DNA from: Marinicella marina
GTDB taxonomy: Bacteria; Pseudomonadota; Gammaproteobacteria; Xanthomonadales; Marinicellaceae
Direction of reading: 5' to 3'
DNA length: 64,000 nucleotides
NCBI RefSeq assembly: GCF_030065545.1
Contig: NZ_JASJNC010000001.1
Span: 62,001-126,000 of the forward strand
Under the pieces are notes generated by a model. It did not search any database and had not been told where the DNA came from. It worked only from the letters and a program-made list of their open reading frames with translations. This document shows, piece after piece, positions 62,795-64,000 of the stretch. The position numbers were made by a program, and so were the translations under genes. The first letter of the stretch is position 1, and each line of letters begins with the position of its first letter.

Positions 62795-64000
62795 ATGATT
62801 CAATTGACCAACCTTTCACTCAGACGCGGCCATAAATTACTCTTTGAGGAAGCCAGTGTCAGCATCCACCCAGGCCAAAAAGTGGGTCTCACTGGTGCCA
62901 ATGGTACCGGAAAGTCGAGCTTATTTGCTTTACTGATGGGTAGCTTACAGGCCGATTTAGGTGAATGCAGTGTACCCAAAGGCTGGCGCATTGCACACGT
63001 CAAACAAGAAACCCCAGCCTTGGCTGTTTCTGCCATGGATTACGTGTTGGATGGCGATGTGGTTTATCGCGATATTGAACAAAAAATTGCCAAGGCCACC
63101 GCCGCCGATGAGCATGAAAAGTTAGGTGAGCTGTATGCTGAAATGGAGCACATTGATGGTTATGCTGCACACGCCCGTGCCGGGCGCTTATTGAATGGCT
63201 TAGGCTTCAGCAGCGATGAAACTTCACAACCAGTCAAGTCGTTTTCAGGTGGCTGGCGGATGCGTTTGAATTTGGCCCAAGCCTTGATGTGTCCATCTGA
63301 CTTGTTGTTATTGGATGAGCCAACCAACCATTTGGATTTAGAGGCAGTGGTGTGGTTACAAGACTGGCTCAAGCGTTATGAAGGCACTTTGTGGCTGATA
63401 TCGCATGACCGCGATTTTCTCGATGGCGTGGTGGGACACATCCTGCACATTGAACATGAACAACTGACCTTATACAGCGGTAATTATTCTGATTTCGAAA
63501 AAGCCCGCATGGAACAAATGGCACTGCAGCAAGCGATGTTTGAGAAACAACAGAAACAAATCGCCCACATGCAGGCTTATGTCGACCGTTTCCGCTACAA
63601 AGCCAGCAAAGCCAAACAAGCCCAATCTCGCCTCAAAGCGCTGGAGCGCATGGACACCATCGCTGCTGCGCAGGCGGAGAACCCGTTTCATTTTGAATTT
63701 TACCCTTGCCAAAACCTTCGGCACCAGATTGTCGAATTGGAACATGCCGACATTGGCTATGGTGAGCATAAGGTGTTTAAAGATTTGAGTTTTTCAGTCA
63801 CCGCCGGCGCCCGCATTGGTTTATTGGGTCGCAACGGCGCTGGCAAGTCGACCCTGATCAAAGCCATGTCGGGCGACAAAGCCTTACAAAAAGGCGAGCT
63901 CAAAACCGCCAAAGACTTACACATTGGTTATTTTGCCCAACACCAGTTAGAACAACTCGACCCCTCCGCCACTGCCATCGAACACGTGTTACAACTGGAC
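62795..64000 (+). CDS. yheS: ABC-F family ATPase, YheS-like (3' end outside window)
   Basis: Open from an ATG at 62795 to the last base of the window (402 codons), so it is not contained in full. First ATPase domain: G-A-N-G-T-G-K-S-S, signature F-S-G-G-W-R-M-R, Walker B L-L-L-L-D-E-P-T-N-H-L-D. Linker helix pair rich in K-A-K-Q-A-Q-S-R. Second domain starts with G-R-N-G-A-G-K-S-T. No membrane segment, as expected for ABC-F translation factors. The opening M-I-Q-L-T-N-L-S-L-R-R-G and the N-P-F-H-F linker match YheS. Confidence 0.92.
   Translation, partial: MIQLTNLSLRRGHKLLFEEASVSIHPGQKVGLTGANGTGKSSLFALLMGSLQADLGECSVPKGWRIAHVKQETPALAVSAMDYVLDGDVVYRDIEQKIAKATAADEHEKLGELYAEMEHIDGYAAHARAGRLLNGLGFSSDETSQPVKSFSGGWRMRLNLAQALMCPSDLLLLDEPTNHLDLEAVVWLQDWLKRYEGTLWLISHDRDFLDGVVGHILHIEHEQLTLYSGNYSDFEKARMEQMALQQAMFEKQQKQIAHMQAYVDRFRYKASKAKQAQSRLKALERMDTIAAAQAENPFHFEFYPCQNLRHQIVELEHADIGYGEHKVFKDLSFSVTAGARIGLLGRNGAGKSTLIKAMSGDKALQKGELKTAKDLHIGYFAQHQLEQLDPSATAIEHVLQLD

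Overview
The window reads as ordinary chromosomal DNA of a free-living gammaproteobacterium with moderate, slightly AT-leaning base composition. Pointers are UbiG followed directly by a MupP/Gph-type phosphatase, a sigma-32 type promoter in front of groESL, SlyD, SufT, YheS-type ABC-F, a MoxR/DUF58/DUF4381/Bat operon, an ECF sigma factor overlapping a Ser/Thr kinase-TPR gene, and a beta-helix surface protein ending in an 'IF-DGF' tail. This combination resembles Marinicella-like or Xanthomonadales-related marine bacteria; that placement is inference from gene content only. I see no rRNA, convincing tRNA, prophage, insertion sequence or CRISPR array.

Layout. 1-9.5 kb: a truncated secreted-protein gene, a secreted isoaspartyl peptidase/asparaginase, a 1001-residue kinase/M23-peptidase/aminotransferase fusion, SlyD, small exported proteins, a trypsin-like exported protein, the ubiG-phosphatase pair, a MerC-like protein and rubredoxin. 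9.5-20 kb: an ABC-2 exporter pair, a large exported protein built like a glucan-water-dikinase core, groESL, a trans-sulfuration PLP enzyme, a membrane-TPR protein, a DUF1287 protein and dodecin. 20-28 kb: an ACE-like M2 peptidase lipoprotein, a low-complexity Tyr/Asn/Arg/Ser lipoprotein, an EamA permease, DUF4389, and a short operon of a tyrosine-less SDR and an aldehyde dehydrogenase. A 592-bp gap then holds a well-formed candidate small RNA gene: sigma-70 promoter, 15-bp perfect hairpin with a C-rich loop, and terminator.

28-41 kb: glutathione reductase, a deacetylase, SufT and the six-gene MoxR-Bat operon, followed by an acyltransferase on the other strand. 40.7-49 kb: an SPFH protein with a 54-residue ribbon-helix-helix-like gene behind it, the ECF sigma/Ser-Thr kinase pair, a duplicated beta-helix surface protein, a Cys-rich CPXCG protein and a secreted repeat protein with seven D/E-D-G-S-G motifs. 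49-54 kb, mostly minus strand: an NTF2-like protein, a DUF47-PiT phosphate uptake pair, and a TRAP permease pair with a MAPEG protein and no binding protein. 54-64 kb: a DUF3034 protein with an exported truncated haemoglobin, a membrane-spanning HAMP Ser/Thr kinase behind a cupredoxin lipoprotein with a 27-unit Glu-Pro-Lys-Pro repeat, two overlapping membrane-associated GTPases, RNase Z, a small membrane protein and the start of an ABC-F ATPase.

Most genes are housekeeping or envelope genes. The points that deserve a second look are the candidate sRNA at 27.8-28.0 kb, the exported dikinase-like protein, the triple fusion, the kinase-cupredoxin pair, the overlapping GTPase pair and the DUF3034-haemoglobin pair. 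Several start codons were moved inward from the longest open frame where a signal peptide, ribosome-binding site or family alignment favoured it; each such choice is stated in the entry.
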